A stretch of 64,000 nt of DNA from Mycobacterium sp. IS-1742 (lineage in GTDB: Bacteria; Actinomycetota; Actinomycetes; Mycobacteriales; Mycobacteriaceae), in NCBI RefSeq assembly GCF_001500125.1, contig NZ_LQIV01000022.1, positions 1-64,000 of the forward strand, written 5' to 3'. A model generated the notes under the pieces. It was given only the letters and a program-made list of their open reading frames with translations, did no database searches and was not told the DNA's origin. Below, one piece after another: positions 9,082 to 17,839 of the stretch. Within the stretch, counting starts at the first letter, position 1, and each line of letters begins with the position of its first letter. The position numbers and the translations under genes were made by a program.

Positions 9082-10782
9082 TCATGGTTGCTCGGCGTAG
9101 CGCCCCTCGTTGAACAGCGACGCGACCGCACCGATCAGCATCATCACCGCGGCGGCGCCGAACACCACCACCAGACCGGTGTGGAAGGGTTCGATGATCA
9201 GGTGCGGGAAGAACGTCTGACCGGTCAGCACCTCGGCGTTGACGCCGGGCTGCTGCAGCGCATGTGACGGTTCCAGCAGTTCGCCGATCGGGTTGTAGCC
9301 CAGGAACGCCGCGAACAGGCTGCCCACGGGCGGCGTGCCTGCGACCTCGTCGGCGACTGCGGCCGAGACGCCCTGCGCCTGCAGTCCGGTGCTCATGGCC
9401 CCGGGCAGCGTGCTGGCCAGGCCGACGATCATCAGCGAGAAGAAGACGCCGATCGACAGGGATCCGCCGGCGTTGAAGAACGTGGCCCGCACACCGGAGG
9501 CGGCACCCCGTGCGGTCGGCGGCACGCTGGACATGATCGACGCCGAGTTCGGGGAGGTGAACACGCCGCCGCCGACGCCGTTGAGGAAGATCAGCGTCGC
9601 GAAGATCCAGTAGTCGAAGTCGACGGGGATCATCACCAGCGCCACGAAGGTGACACACATCAGCAGCATGCCGCCGACGGCGAACGGCCTTGCGCCGTAG
9701 CGGTCGGACAGCCATCCCGACACCGGTCCGGCCACCAGGAATCCGAAGGTCAGCGGCAGCATGTAGATCGCCGCCCACAGCGGGGTGACCTCGAAGTCGT
9801 AGCCGCGCAGGGGCAGCCAGATGCCCTGTAGCCAGATGATCAGCATGAACTGCAGCCCGCCGCGGCCGACCGACGACATCAGCCCCGCCAGGTTGCCCAT
9901 GCCGAACGCGGTGATGCGGAACAGCCGGATGTCCACCAGTGGCTGGGCGACCCGCAACTCGATGACGCAGAACGCCACCAGCGCCAGCACTCCGAAGGCG
10001 ATGGCGGCGAGCACCCACGGGTTACCCCACCCGGTGGGTGAGCCGCCGTACGGCTGGATGCTGTAGGTGATGCCGGTGAGCAGCACCGTCAACCCGACAC
10101 CGAGCGTCGACGCGCCCGCCCAGTCGAGGCGTCCGGGGCTGCGCTCCCCCACTTCGCGCAGCGATTTCATCGCCCAGACCGTGCCGAGGACGCCGATCGG
10201 CACGCCCACCCAGAAGATGGCCTGCCAGTGCCACTCGGACAGTGCGCCGCCGATGACCAGTCCGAGGAACGAGCCGGCAACCGCGGCAACCATGTTGACG
10301 CCCAGCGCCATACCGCGCTGGTGGGCGGGGAACGCATCGGTGAGGATGGCCGCCGAGGAGGCGATCAGCATCGCACCGCCGACACCCTGGACCACCCGCC
10401 ACCCGATCAGCCACCACGCGCCGGCGTCGAGGTCGAACGGTTGGAAGGACAACGCGACCGCGCAGAGCGTGAAGACGACGAAGCCGAGGTTGTAGATGCG
10501 GACGCGGCCGAACATGTCGCCCAGGCGGCCGAACAGCACCACGAGCACCGCGGTGACCACCATGTAGCCCATCAGCAGCCACAGCAGGTAGGTGACGTTG
10601 GCCGGCTGCAGGGGGTTCAGGCCGATGCCGCGGAAGATCGCGGGCAGCGAGATCAGCACGATCGAGGAGTTCACCGTCGCCAGGAGCATCCCCAGCGTGG
10701 TGTTGGAGAGCACCACCCACTTGTAGCGGGGGTGGTCACGATCGGTGGTGATCCGGCGGCGGCCGGTGAGCTCGGTGGTCAT
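9082..10782 (-). CDS. MFS drug exporter, DHA2 (14-helix, EmrB/QacA) type
   Basis: 566 residues from ATG 10782; an upstream extension of the frame would run through the thiD riboswitch and is not credible. About 14 hydrophobic helices are visible. The A motif between helices 2 and 3 is FGRLGDMFGRVRIY, and WRVVQGVGGAMLI is the DHA2 motif C region. It should export drugs or other amphipathic compounds in exchange for protons. A LuxR-type regulator follows 44 bases downstream. The promoter region is AT-rich, and there is almost no untranslated leader (see the promoter entry). Substrate unknown. Confidence 0.9.
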   Translation of the reverse strand: MTTELTGRRRITTDRDHPRYKWVVLSNTTLGMLLATVNSSIVLISLPAIFRGIGLNPLQPANVTYLLWLLMGYMVVTAVLVVLFGRLGDMFGRVRIYNLGFVVFTLCAVALSFQPFDLDAGAWWLIGWRVVQGVGGAMLIASSAAILTDAFPAHQRGMALGVNMVAAVAGSFLGLVIGGALSEWHWQAIFWVGVPIGVLGTVWAMKSLREVGERSPGRLDWAGASTLGVGLTVLLTGITYSIQPYGGSPTGWGNPWVLAAIAFGVLALVAFCVIELRVAQPLVDIRLFRITAFGMGNLAGLMSSVGRGGLQFMLIIWLQGIWLPLRGYDFEVTPLWAAIYMLPLTFGFLVAGPVSGWLSDRYGARPFAVGGMLLMCVTFVALVMIPVDFDYWIFATLIFLNGVGGGVFTSPNSASIMSSVPPTARGAASGVRATFFNAGGSLSIGVFFSLMIVGLASTLPGAMSTGLQAQGVSAAVADEVAGTPPVGSLFAAFLGYNPIGELLEPSHALQQPGVNAEVLTGQTFFPHLIIEPFHTGLVVVFGAAAVMMLIGAVASLFNEGRYAEQP

Positions 10783-10792
10783 CAGAACACAT

Positions 10793-10821
10793 ATATTAGC
10801 TATACAAATAATCGGCGGCAA
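10793..10821 (-). promoter_or_regulatory. putative sigma-A-type promoter of the MFS exporter gene
   Basis: Reading the minus strand, TTGCCG (10821-10816) is followed after 17 bases by TAATAT (10798-10793), a good match to a housekeeping promoter in a locally AT-rich island. The predicted start site falls within a few bases of the ATG at 10782, and no ribosome binding site precedes that ATG. This suggests a leaderless or nearly leaderless mRNA, which is common in mycobacteria. Prediction only. Confidence 0.45.
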
Positions 10822-10867
10822 TCCGTTCACCCACTCCGGGGTCTGCGCTAGGTTGAGAGCGCACGAG

Positions 10868-10957
10868 ACCACGCGGGAGCGCGCACCGAGCGTGCTGAGA
10901 GGACAACTGGGGTTGTCGACCGTACGAACCTGACCGGGTAATGCCGGCGTAGGGAGT
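10868..10957 (+). ncRNA. TPP (THI-element) riboswitch upstream of thiD
   Basis: The leader of thiD carries the conserved THI-box blocks in order: CGGGAGCGC, then CTGAGAGG at 10895-10902, then ACCGTACGAACCTGACCGG and GTAATGCCGGCGTAGGGAG ending at 10955. These blocks bind the pyrimidine and diphosphate halves of thiamine diphosphate. The last block, GTAGGGAG, is also the ribosome binding site of thiD (ATG 10962), so ligand binding would hide it directly and stop translation. The outer boundaries are approximate. Confidence 0.92.
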
Positions 10958-10961
10958 TCTG

Positions 10962-11810
10962 ATGACCGACACGACATACCTCCCCCTGCCGCCGCCCGGC
11001 CAGACCCCGGCGCGGGTGCTCACCATCGCGGGCACCGACTCCGGCGGCGGCGCCGGGATCCAGGCCGACTCGCGGACCTTTGCCATGCTGGGCGTACACG
11101 GGTGCGTCGCGGTGGTCGCCGTCACCATCCAGAACTCGTTGGGCGTCAAAGGTTTTCACGAGATCCCGGTCGACATCATCACCGGGCAGATCGAGGCGGT
11201 GGTCGAGGACATCGGCGTCCAGGCCGCCAAGACCGGGATGCTGGCCTCCTCCGAGATCATCTCCGCCGTCGCCGACACCTGGCGCCGTCTGCAACCGGCC
11301 CCGCTGATCGTCGACCCGGTGTGCGCGTCGATGCACGGCGATCCGCTCCTGCACCCGTCGGCGCTCGACGCGTTGCGGACCGACCTGTTCCCGATCGCCA
11401 CGCTGGTCACGCCCAACCTCGACGAGGTGCGGCTGATCACCGGCATCGACGTGGTCGACCCCGCGTCCCAGCGGGACGCCGCACGGGCCCTGCACGCGCT
11501 CGGTCCGCAGTGGGCGCTGGTCAAGGGTGGCCATCTGCGCTCCTCGGCGCACAGCCCCGACCTGCTCTTCGACGGCACCGAGTTCCATGAGTTCGACGCC
11601 GAGCGCATCGACACCGGCCACGACCACGGCGCGGGCGACAGCCTGGCGGCCGCCACGGCGTCGGCGTTGGCGCACGGGTACTCCGTCCCGGACGCGGTCG
11701 CGTTCGCCAAGGCGTGGGTGACCGAATGCCTGCGCGCCGCATACCCGTTGGGCCACGGCCACGGTCCGGTCTCCGCGCTGTTCAGGCTGGGCGCCGATGA
11801 ACCTCGATGA
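10962..11810 (+). CDS. thiD: hydroxymethylpyrimidine/phosphomethylpyrimidine kinase
   Basis: 282 residues of the ribokinase-like fold. It phosphorylates HMP and HMP-phosphate to give HMP-diphosphate, the pyrimidine half of thiamine. The start ATG follows the riboswitch directly. Visible motifs: [14 protein letters not shown] near residue 25, which binds the pyrimidine, [16 protein letters not shown], and the C-terminal anion hole [11 protein letters not shown] with the catalytic Asp. In H37Rv thiD follows thiC as I recall; here no thiC is next to it and an exporter gene lies upstream instead. The downstream hydrolase gene overlaps its end by 14 bases. Confidence 0.95.
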   Translation: MTDTTYLPLPPPGQTPARVLTIAGTDSGGGAGIQADSRTFAMLGVHGCVAVVAVTIQNSLGVKGFHEIPVDIITGQIEAVVEDIGVQAAKTGMLASSEIISAVADTWRRLQPAPLIVDPVCASMHGDPLLHPSALDALRTDLFPIATLVTPNLDEVRLITGIDVVDPASQRDAARALHALGPQWALVKGGHLRSSAHSPDLLFDGTEFHEFDAERIDTGHDHGAGDSLAAATASALAHGYSVPDAVAFAKAWVTECLRAAYPLGHGHGPVSALFRLGADEPR

Positions 11811-12432
11811 CATCGCCGGCATCGCCCACCACCCGGAGGGCACACCGTGCGGGGCGGTGCTGCTGACCCACGGCGCCGGCGGCAACCGGGACTCCCCGTT
11901 GTTGGTCCGGTACTGCGACGAGTGGGCCGGACGGGGCTGGCTGGCCGTGCGCTACGACCTGCCCTACCGCAGGCGTCGGCCGAAGGGCCCGCCGTCGGGG
12001 TCGGCCGCCGCCGACCGGGCGGGGGTGGCCGATGCGGTCAGCGCGGTCCGCGAACTGTCGGACGGCCCGGTGATCGCCGGCGGCCACTCCTACGGGGGCC
12101 GGATGACGTCGATGGCGGTCGCCGGCTCGCCGGATGACGACGGGGTGGCCGTCGATCTGCTGATGCTGTCCTCCTACCCGCTGCATCCGCCCGGTAAGCC
12201 GGAGCGGTCGCGCACCGAACACCTGCCCCGCATCGGGGTGCCGGCGGTGTTCGTCCACGGCACCGCCGATCCGTTCGGGAGCATCGACGAACTGGCCGCG
12301 GCGACGGCGCTCGTCGGCGGCCCGACCGAGCTCGTCGAGATCACCGGCGCGCGGCACGACCTGGGGTCCAAGGCGCTCGACGTGCCGCGACTGGCGGTCG
12401 ACGCCGCGCTGCGACTGCTGGCGACCGGTTAG
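11797..12432 (+). CDS. alpha/beta hydrolase (KANL3/Tex30-like)
   Basis: 211 residues. LLTHGAGGNRDSP near the N terminus is the oxyanion-hole turn, GGHSYGGRMTS holds the nucleophile Ser, VFVHGTADPFG precedes the acid residue, and ITGARHDLG carries the catalytic His. This set fits the Tex30/KANL3 (dienelactone-hydrolase-like) branch of alpha/beta hydrolases. The substrate is unknown. The start lies 14 bases inside thiD, so translation is probably coupled, and the same pairing with thiD occurs in other mycobacteria (Rv0421c as I recall). No signal peptide. Confidence 0.85.
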   Translation: MNLDDIAGIAHHPEGTPCGAVLLTHGAGGNRDSPLLVRYCDEWAGRGWLAVRYDLPYRRRRPKGPPSGSAAADRAGVADAVSAVRELSDGPVIAGGHSYGGRMTSMAVAGSPDDDGVAVDLLMLSSYPLHPPGKPERSRTEHLPRIGVPAVFVHGTADPFGSIDELAAATALVGGPTELVEITGARHDLGSKALDVPRLAVDAALRLLATG

Positions 12433-12442
12433 GGTCGAACAC

Positions 12443-13066
12443 ATGACCACGCCGCCGGGCCCGCCCGGGCAGCCCCCGTACGGTCAGCAACCCTACGGTG
12501 AGCAGCCCTTCGGTCCGCCCGCCTACGGTCAACCCGCCTACGGTCAGCCGTACTTCCCTCCTCCCCCGCCGCAGCCCTATGCCGGGATGCCGCAGGCCGG
12601 ACCGCCACCGGCACCGCCCAAGAAGAACAGGCTGTGGCTGATCCTGGGCCTGGTGGCGCTGACGGTGGTCGTCATCGCGATCGCGGTGGTGCTCTTCGTC
12701 GTCCTGGTGCTCCGTGAGGGAACAGTCACAGCAACGCAGGTGAAGCTGGGCGACTGCCTGTCCGAGATCCCCGACGGCAGCCAGGTCCGGACCCTCAAGA
12801 CCGTCGACTGCGCCGAACCCCACGTCGGCGAGGTGTTCGCGGTGCTCGAGATGCCCGACGGCGCCTTCCCCGGCCAGGACGCCCTGGTGGAGTACGCGAA
12901 CCGGTGCGCCCCCGAGCTGGCGAGTTACTCACCGGCGGCGGTCACCGACGACACCGTGCAGTTGTTCGTGCTCTTCCCCACCGACGAGACCTGGTCCGAC
13001 GGCGACCGTGCGGTGACCTGCGTCGCAACCCTGAATCCGCCGCGCGCGGGATCACTCAAGCGCTGA
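12443..13066 (+). CDS. Pro/Tyr-rich one-helix membrane protein with septum-formation-like domain
   Basis: 207 residues. The first 55 are a low-complexity cytoplasmic segment built from PYGQ/AYGQ-like units, followed by one membrane helix (about 63-92, LWLILGLVALTVVVIAIAVVL) and an exported domain (about 100-200). That domain has cysteines in GDCLSEIP, VDCAEPH, NRCAPELA and VTCVA and the AEPHVGEVFAV motif, which resembles the Pfam 'septum formation' family. The function of that family is not well defined. The gene starts 10 bases after the hydrolase stop and ends the thiD transcript. Confidence 0.8.
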   Translation: MTTPPGPPGQPPYGQQPYGEQPFGPPAYGQPAYGQPYFPPPPPQPYAGMPQAGPPPAPPKKNRLWLILGLVALTVVVIAIAVVLFVVLVLREGTVTATQVKLGDCLSEIPDGSQVRTLKTVDCAEPHVGEVFAVLEMPDGAFPGQDALVEYANRCAPELASYSPAAVTDDTVQLFVLFPTDETWSDGDRAVTCVATLNPPRAGSLKR

Positions 13067-13112
13067 CGCCGGCGCGACGGGGCCACGCTGATACCTGGGG
13101 TACCGTCTACTC

Positions 13113-14603
13113 ATGACTTCGCAGCAGTATGACGCGGTCATCGTGGGTGCCGGGTTCGCCGGAATCGGCGCCGCGATCCAGCTCAAACGGATGGGCTACG
13201 CGAACTTCGTCATCCTCGACCGCGAGGACGACCTCGGGGGCACCTGGTACGTCAACCACTACCCGGGCCTGGCCGTCGACGTCCCCACCACCACCTACAG
13301 CTATTTCTTCGAGCCGAACCCGAAGTGGTCGCGGCTGTTCTCCACCGGCGCCGAGATCAAGCAGTACGCCGACGACGTGGCCGACAAGTACGACGTCCGT
13401 CGCCACATCCGCTTCAACACCGCCGTCGAGGGCGCGCGGTGGGACGAGGAGGCGAAACTCTGGCGCGTCGCGCTCGCCGACGGGCAGACGCTGAGCACCC
13501 GTTACCTCATCACCGCGACCGGCTTCCTCTCCCAGCCGCGCATGCCGGACATCCCCGGCATCACGTCGTTCGAGGGCCGGGTCATCCACACCACGGACTG
13601 GGACGACAGCTTTGACCCGGCCGGCCGCCGGATCGGGATCATCGGCACCGGCGCCACCGCGGTACAGCTGATCCCCGAGCTGGCCAAGACCGCGGGCGAC
13701 CTGACCGTCTACCAGCGCACGCCGATCTGGGTGGCGCCCAAGGTCGACGTGCGCTTCTCCGAACGCACCAAGCGACTCTTCGCCCGCGTCCCGGTGCTGC
13801 AGCGCATGGTCCGGGCCGTCACCGACACGATCTACGAGCTGATGATCACCATCGGCGTGGTGCACTACAAGGTGCCGCTGTTCCGGCGCCTCAACATGTC
13901 GGCGATGGACCTGTGCAAGATGAACCAGTTCATCGCGATCCGCGACAAGGAACTGCGCCGCAAGCTCACCCCCGACTACGACATCGGCTGCAAGCGACCG
14001 ACGTTCTCCAACAGTTACTTCCGCACGTTCACCAAACCCCACGTGCATCTTCAGGCCGACGGGATCGAACGCGTCGAGGCCGACGGCATCGTCAACGCCG
14101 ACGGGACGAAGACCGTCATCGACACGCTGGTGCTGGCCACCGGATTCGACCTGTGGGAGGCCAACTTCCCGGCGATCGAGATCATCGGCCGGGGTGGCCG
14201 CAATCTCGGGAAGTGGTGGCGGGAGACGCGATTCCAGGCGTACCAGGGGGTGTCGATGCCGTACTTCCCGAACCTGCTCAGCCTGGCCAGCCCGTACGCA
14301 TTCCTCGGTCTGAACTTCTTCAACACCATGGAGTATCAGATGCGGCTGATGGACCGGCTGTTCACCGAGGTGCACCGCCGCGGCGCGACGACGTTCGAGG
14401 TCACCGAGGAAGCCAACACCCACTATCTCGAGCGGATGACCGAGGCGCTCGGCAGTTCGCTGTGGACGCTCGGAAACTGTGCCTCGTCGCGGTCCTACTA
14501 TTTCAACCCGAGCGGCGAACCGTCGCTGCTGCGCCCGATGTCGACCCGCGACGCCATCAGGGAGGCGTCCGAGTTTCCGTTGAGCGACTACCAGATCGCC
14601 TGA
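13113..14603 (+). CDS. flavin-containing (Baeyer-Villiger type) monooxygenase
   Basis: 496 residues. It has the N-terminal FAD Rossmann motif VGAGFAGIGAA at about residue 10, a second NADPH-binding GIIGTGATAVQLIPEL near 177, and between them the Baeyer-Villiger fingerprint FEGRVIHTTDW. Such enzymes insert oxygen next to a ketone to make an ester, or oxidise S or N atoms. Mycobacteria carry many paralogues, including the ethionamide activator EthA; this gene is of the same class, but I cannot assign a substrate. It is transcribed alone or with the small downstream gene. Confidence 0.9.
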   Translation: MTSQQYDAVIVGAGFAGIGAAIQLKRMGYANFVILDREDDLGGTWYVNHYPGLAVDVPTTTYSYFFEPNPKWSRLFSTGAEIKQYADDVADKYDVRRHIRFNTAVEGARWDEEAKLWRVALADGQTLSTRYLITATGFLSQPRMPDIPGITSFEGRVIHTTDWDDSFDPAGRRIGIIGTGATAVQLIPELAKTAGDLTVYQRTPIWVAPKVDVRFSERTKRLFARVPVLQRMVRAVTDTIYELMITIGVVHYKVPLFRRLNMSAMDLCKMNQFIAIRDKELRRKLTPDYDIGCKRPTFSNSYFRTFTKPHVHLQADGIERVEADGIVNADGTKTVIDTLVLATGFDLWEANFPAIEIIGRGGRNLGKWWRETRFQAYQGVSMPYFPNLLSLASPYAFLGLNFFNTMEYQMRLMDRLFTEVHRRGATTFEVTEEANTHYLERMTEALGSSLWTLGNCASSRSYYFNPSGEPSLLRPMSTRDAIREASEFPLSDYQIA

Positions 14604-14636
14604 GCGATCGTCAGAGTGTGTGAGAGAGGACCATTC

Positions 14637-14903
14637 GTGCCGCAGAAGGACAAGCGCGCCGCCAAGCTGACCGGCCTGGCCATCGCCGGCATGGGCCTGG
14701 CCCATTTCGCCCGTCCGCAGGTGTTCGAGCCCATCACCGTGGCGGCGTTCCCGCAGAACACGCGCCGCCACATCTACACCAACGGCAGCATCGAGACGGC
14801 GGTCGGTCTGGCGCTGGCCGGCCGCAGGACCCGCAAGCTCGGCCTCGCCGGTCTGCTCGGATACGTGGCCTACTTGGCGGGCAACACCGTTCGCAAGCGG
14901 TAG
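14637..14903 (+). CDS. small conserved membrane-associated protein, unknown function
   Basis: 88 residues starting at GTG 14637, chosen because GAGAGAGGA lies 6 bases upstream; the frame could extend to 14616 without such support. The chain has two weakly hydrophobic segments (TGLAIAGMGLAHFA and LGLAGLLGYVAYLAG) and a basic C terminus. I do not recognise the family. It starts 33 bases after the monooxygenase stop and its last 34 bases overlap the convergent TetR-type gene. Confidence 0.6.
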   Translation: MPQKDKRAAKLTGLAIAGMGLAHFARPQVFEPITVAAFPQNTRRHIYTNGSIETAVGLALAGRRTRKLGLAGLLGYVAYLAGNTVRKR

Positions 14904-16117
14904 CCGCCGAGCAAGGTCAGGTCCATCAGCCCCGCGACGAGCGCCCGCGCGTAGGGCGAGTTGCGGTAGTGCACCAGCCGGCCCAGGTCGATGGTGACCG
15001 CCAACGCCGCGTAGACCGCGAAACGTGCTTGTCCCGCAGTCCATTCCGGGCGCAGCGTCACCACCAGGTCGGCCCACGTCTCGACCGTCGAGCGTTGGAG
15101 GTTGCGCAGGATCTGCTGATCGGCCGGTGACATGTTGAGGCGTTCGGTGTAGTACACGTAATCCAGTTCGGGCTCACTGAACGACCTGGCCACGTGGCCG
15201 TCGATGAGCTTGGCCAGCGCCTCCTCGCGGTCGGCGGTGGTGTCGAGGATGACCGACATCTCCGCCGACCATCGATCGGCCGACCGGCGGAAGGCTCCGG
15301 CCAGAATGTCGCTCTTCCCGGAGAAGTACCGGTAGATCCCCGAGGCGGGCATGCTCACCGCGGCGGCGATGTCCTCCATGGAGGTGTCGCGATAGCCCTT
15401 CTGGTTGAACAACCGCATCGATTCCACCAGCAGCGCTTCGTATTTCGACCGGTGCCCGGCTGCGGTGGCCACGACGGGTTCGGGCGCGTCGGACAGCGTT
15501 GGGAATTCGGCGGGGACGAGAGCCAGCACGAGTTCGGCGAGCAGCGGCCGGATCTGGCCGGCGGGCAACTTGGCCCGGTGGTCCACGATGCTGCCGAGCA
15601 CGCTGATCATCGCCGTCGACAAGGTCCACCGCTGCCGGGAGTCGAGTTCCGGGCGGAGCGCGCGCAGCGGTTGTTGGAACCTGCGGTGCACGGTGCGGAT
15701 CTGCGAATCGAGGGTCGCCTGATCGTCACCGCGCAGGAAACGCGCTTCCCAGCGGTACAGCCCGCCGGACTCCCGGTTGGCCAGCGCCGTGTCGCACACC
15801 GCGGTGGCCAGGTGGGCCAGGGTCTGCCGCGGATCGCAGGTGGCGTCACCACCGAACTCGTCGTCGACGAACGCGGTCGCGTCCACCAGCTGTTGGCCCA
15901 GCGCCAGGACCGCGTCGCGGAACAGTTCGTATTTGCCGGTGTAGTGGCGGTACAGCGCGGCCGCCGAGATCCCGACGCGGGAGGCGATCGCATCCATGCT
16001 GACCCCGTGGTAGCCCAGCGAACTGAAGGCCTCGGCGGAGGCCCGGGCGATCTGGGCTTTGCGGTCCTTGGGACGGCGCCGAACACCGTCACCGCGGCCG
16101 GGCGGGGTGGGCGCCAT
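14870..16117 (-). CDS. double-domain TetR-family transcriptional regulator
   Basis: 415 residues from ATG 16117 (GTG 16126 is possible). There are two complete TetR DNA-binding domains in one chain. The first, near residues 15-62, has MDAIASRVGISAAALYRHY; the second, near 225-272, has MEDIAAAVSMPASGIYRYF. Each is followed by a helical ligand-binding half. Usual TetR proteins have one domain and about 200 residues and act as dimers, so this protein may work as a built-in pseudo-dimer. A 32-bp palindrome lies 50 bases upstream (see operator entry). The ligand is unknown; the divergent neighbour is a small membrane protein. Confidence 0.88.
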   Translation of the reverse strand: MAPTPPGRGDGVRRRPKDRKAQIARASAEAFSSLGYHGVSMDAIASRVGISAAALYRHYTGKYELFRDAVLALGQQLVDATAFVDDEFGGDATCDPRQTLAHLATAVCDTALANRESGGLYRWEARFLRGDDQATLDSQIRTVHRRFQQPLRALRPELDSRQRWTLSTAMISVLGSIVDHRAKLPAGQIRPLLAELVLALVPAEFPTLSDAPEPVVATAAGHRSKYEALLVESMRLFNQKGYRDTSMEDIAAAVSMPASGIYRYFSGKSDILAGAFRRSADRWSAEMSVILDTTADREEALAKLIDGHVARSFSEPELDYVYYTERLNMSPADQQILRNLQRSTVETWADLVVTLRPEWTAGQARFAVYAALAVTIDLGRLVHYRNSPYARALVAGLMDLTLLGGYRLRTVLPAK

Positions 16118-16167
16118 GCCGAACACACTAACGCCGCACGTCGGCCCAACCCCCGGGGACGGAGGAG

Positions 16168-16199
16168 ATTCTCGTTCGGTATCGACGCCGACTGAGAAT
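16168..16199. promoter_or_regulatory. candidate operator of the double TetR regulator (32-bp palindrome)
   Basis: In the 120-base gap between the divergent regulator and the 16238 gene, ATTCTC (16168-16173) mirrors GAGAAT (16194-16199), and the inner block CGGTATCGACGCCG (16177-16190) is symmetrical about the same centre. In all, 12 of 16 positions in the half-sites match. The site would lie in both promoters. TetR-type autoregulation through such a site is usual; assignment to this regulator is inference. Confidence 0.55.
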
Positions 16200-16237
16200 G
16201 GACGTTAACATAGCGGGAGGTCTCGGAGGGGGTAATC

Positions 16238-16576
16238 GTGTCGGCACGGGCGTGGTGCGTCGCCATCGGCGGCGCGATTTTGGTGGCGATCGGCCTGTTC
16301 GCGCTGCGCTTCCCGGTTCTGATCGACGGCTATGACCAGTGGGGTTGGCAGGTCGAGTGCGGGAGCGGATTCATCGCCAACCTGACCCAGGCCGAGAACG
16401 CCGCCGTCGACGGCACCGACTTCGTCGCCTCCTGCCAGACCGCCCTGCTGACCCGCCGGCTGTGGACCATTCCGCTGATCGCGATCGGAGTCGTCGCCCT
16501 GCTCGCAGTGTTGCTCACGGTGACCGTCGTTCACCACGACGAGGATGAACTCGTCACCGACCGGGAAACTCCCTAG
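16238..16576 (+). CDS. small two-helix membrane protein, unknown function
   Basis: 112 residues from GTG 16238, preceded by a strong GGAGGGGG ribosome binding site. Helix 1 spans about residues 5-26 and helix 2 about 72-98. The loop between them, about 45 residues, is probably outside the cell and has two cysteines (VECGSGF and ASCQTA) that may form a disulfide. The C terminus is acidic. No known family is recognised. It is divergent from the double TetR gene, with the palindromic operator between, and the amino acid permease follows 9 bases downstream, so the regulator may control this transporter transcript. Confidence 0.65.
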   Translation: MSARAWCVAIGGAILVAIGLFALRFPVLIDGYDQWGWQVECGSGFIANLTQAENAAVDGTDFVASCQTALLTRRLWTIPLIAIGVVALLAVLLTVTVVHHDEDELVTDRETP

Positions 16577-16585
16577 CATCGCGGT

Positions 16586-17833
16586 GTGAACGCACCCGGC
16601 GGCCCCACGCTGTCGCGCCGCCTCGGCCTCAACGACGCGATCGTCGTCGGTCTCGGCGCGATGGTCGGCGCCGGGGTATTCACCGCTTTCGGGCCCGCGG
16701 CGGCTGCTGCAGGTAGCGGCCTGCTGGTCGGCCTGGGCATGGCGGCGGTCGTCGCGTACTGCAACGCCACCTCCTCGGCGCGCCTCGCCGCGCGCTACCC
16801 GGAGTCCGGTGGCACCTACGTCTACGGCCGGGAGCGGTTGGGACGGTTCTGGGGTTACCTGGCGGGCTGGGGTTTCGTCGTGGGCAAGACCGCCTCGTGC
16901 GCGGCGATGGCGCTGACCGTCGGCGTCTATGTGTGGCCCGACCACGCGCGTCTGATCGCCGTCGCCTCGGTGGTCGCGCTCACCGCGGTCAACTACGCCG
17001 GGATAAAGAAGTCGGCGCTGCTCACACGGGTGATCGTGGCGGCTGTGCTGGCCGTGCTCGCGAGTGTGGCGGTGCTCGTCCTCGGTTTCGGCGGACCCGT
17101 GAGCGGGCGGCTGGATATCGGGGCGGACGTCACGGTGAGTGGTGTGCTGCAGTCGGCCGGGCTGTTGTTCTTCGCGTTCGCCGGATACGCCCGCATCGCG
17201 ACACTCGGCGAGGAGGTACGCGACCCGGCGCGGACGATCCCGCGGGCCATCCCGATCGCGCTGGGCATCACGCTCGCGGTCTACGCGGTCGTGGCGGTGG
17301 CGGTGCTGGCGCAATTGGGCAGTTCCGCCCTCGCCACGTCGACGGCCCCGCTGGCCGACGCCGTCCGCGCCGCGGGGTTCTCGGCGTGGGTTCCGGTCGT
17401 GAGTGTCGGCGCCGCCGTCGCCGCGCTGGGCTCGCTGCTCGCGTTGATCCTCGGCGTCTCCCGCACGACGCTGGCGATGGCGCGCGACCGGCATCTGCCG
17501 TCCGGACTGGCCGCCGTGCACGCCCGCTTCGGCACGCCGCACCGAGCGGAGGTCGCGGTGGGTGTCGTGGTCGCCGTCCTGGCCGCGACGGTGGATCTGC
17601 GGGAGGCGATCGGTTTCTCGTCGTTCGCGGTGCTGATGTACTACGCGATCGCCAACGCGTCGGCGTGGACGCTCGGCCACCGGGTGGTGCCGGCCGTGGG
17701 GCTGGCCGGCTGCCTGCTGCTGGCGTTCGCGCTGCCGTGGACATCGGTGATCGTCGGGGCGGCGGTGCTCGCGGTGGGCGCGCTGGCCTACTCGGTACGG
17801 CGCGCGCGGAGCACCGGCGACGGTGCAAGATAG
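16586..17833 (+). CDS. APC-family amino acid permease
   Basis: 415 residues, nearly all hydrophobic, with about 11-12 membrane helices. The first helix carries VGLGAMVGAGVFTAFGPAAA, the unwound GxG substrate-binding region of the APC superfamily, and GKTASCAAMALTVGVYV and FFAFAGYARIATLGEEVRDP are typical of helices 3 and 6 and the following loop. It should import an amino acid or amine with protons; specificity cannot be read. Start GTG 16586, 9 bases after the small membrane gene and 6 bases before the nucleobase permease, so the three form one transcript. Confidence 0.88.
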   Translation: MNAPGGPTLSRRLGLNDAIVVGLGAMVGAGVFTAFGPAAAAAGSGLLVGLGMAAVVAYCNATSSARLAARYPESGGTYVYGRERLGRFWGYLAGWGFVVGKTASCAAMALTVGVYVWPDHARLIAVASVVALTAVNYAGIKKSALLTRVIVAAVLAVLASVAVLVLGFGGPVSGRLDIGADVTVSGVLQSAGLLFFAFAGYARIATLGEEVRDPARTIPRAIPIALGITLAVYAVVAVAVLAQLGSSALATSTAPLADAVRAAGFSAWVPVVSVGAAVAALGSLLALILGVSRTTLAMARDRHLPSGLAAVHARFGTPHRAEVAVGVVVAVLAATVDLREAIGFSSFAVLMYYAIANASAWTLGHRVVPAVGLAGCLLLAFALPWTSVIVGAAVLAVGALAYSVRRARSTGDGAR

Positions 17834-17839
17834 GCAACC

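Noticed and set aside
7214..9100. 628-codon open frame opposite the LuxR-type regulator
   Set aside because: It is an antisense shadow of a high-GC gene: Arg/Gly/His-rich, without domains, while the opposite strand encodes a complete ATPase and HTH.
13107..15077. 656-codon open frame opposite the flavin monooxygenase
   Set aside because: Antisense frame without recognisable domain; the plus strand has intact FAD and NADPH motifs.
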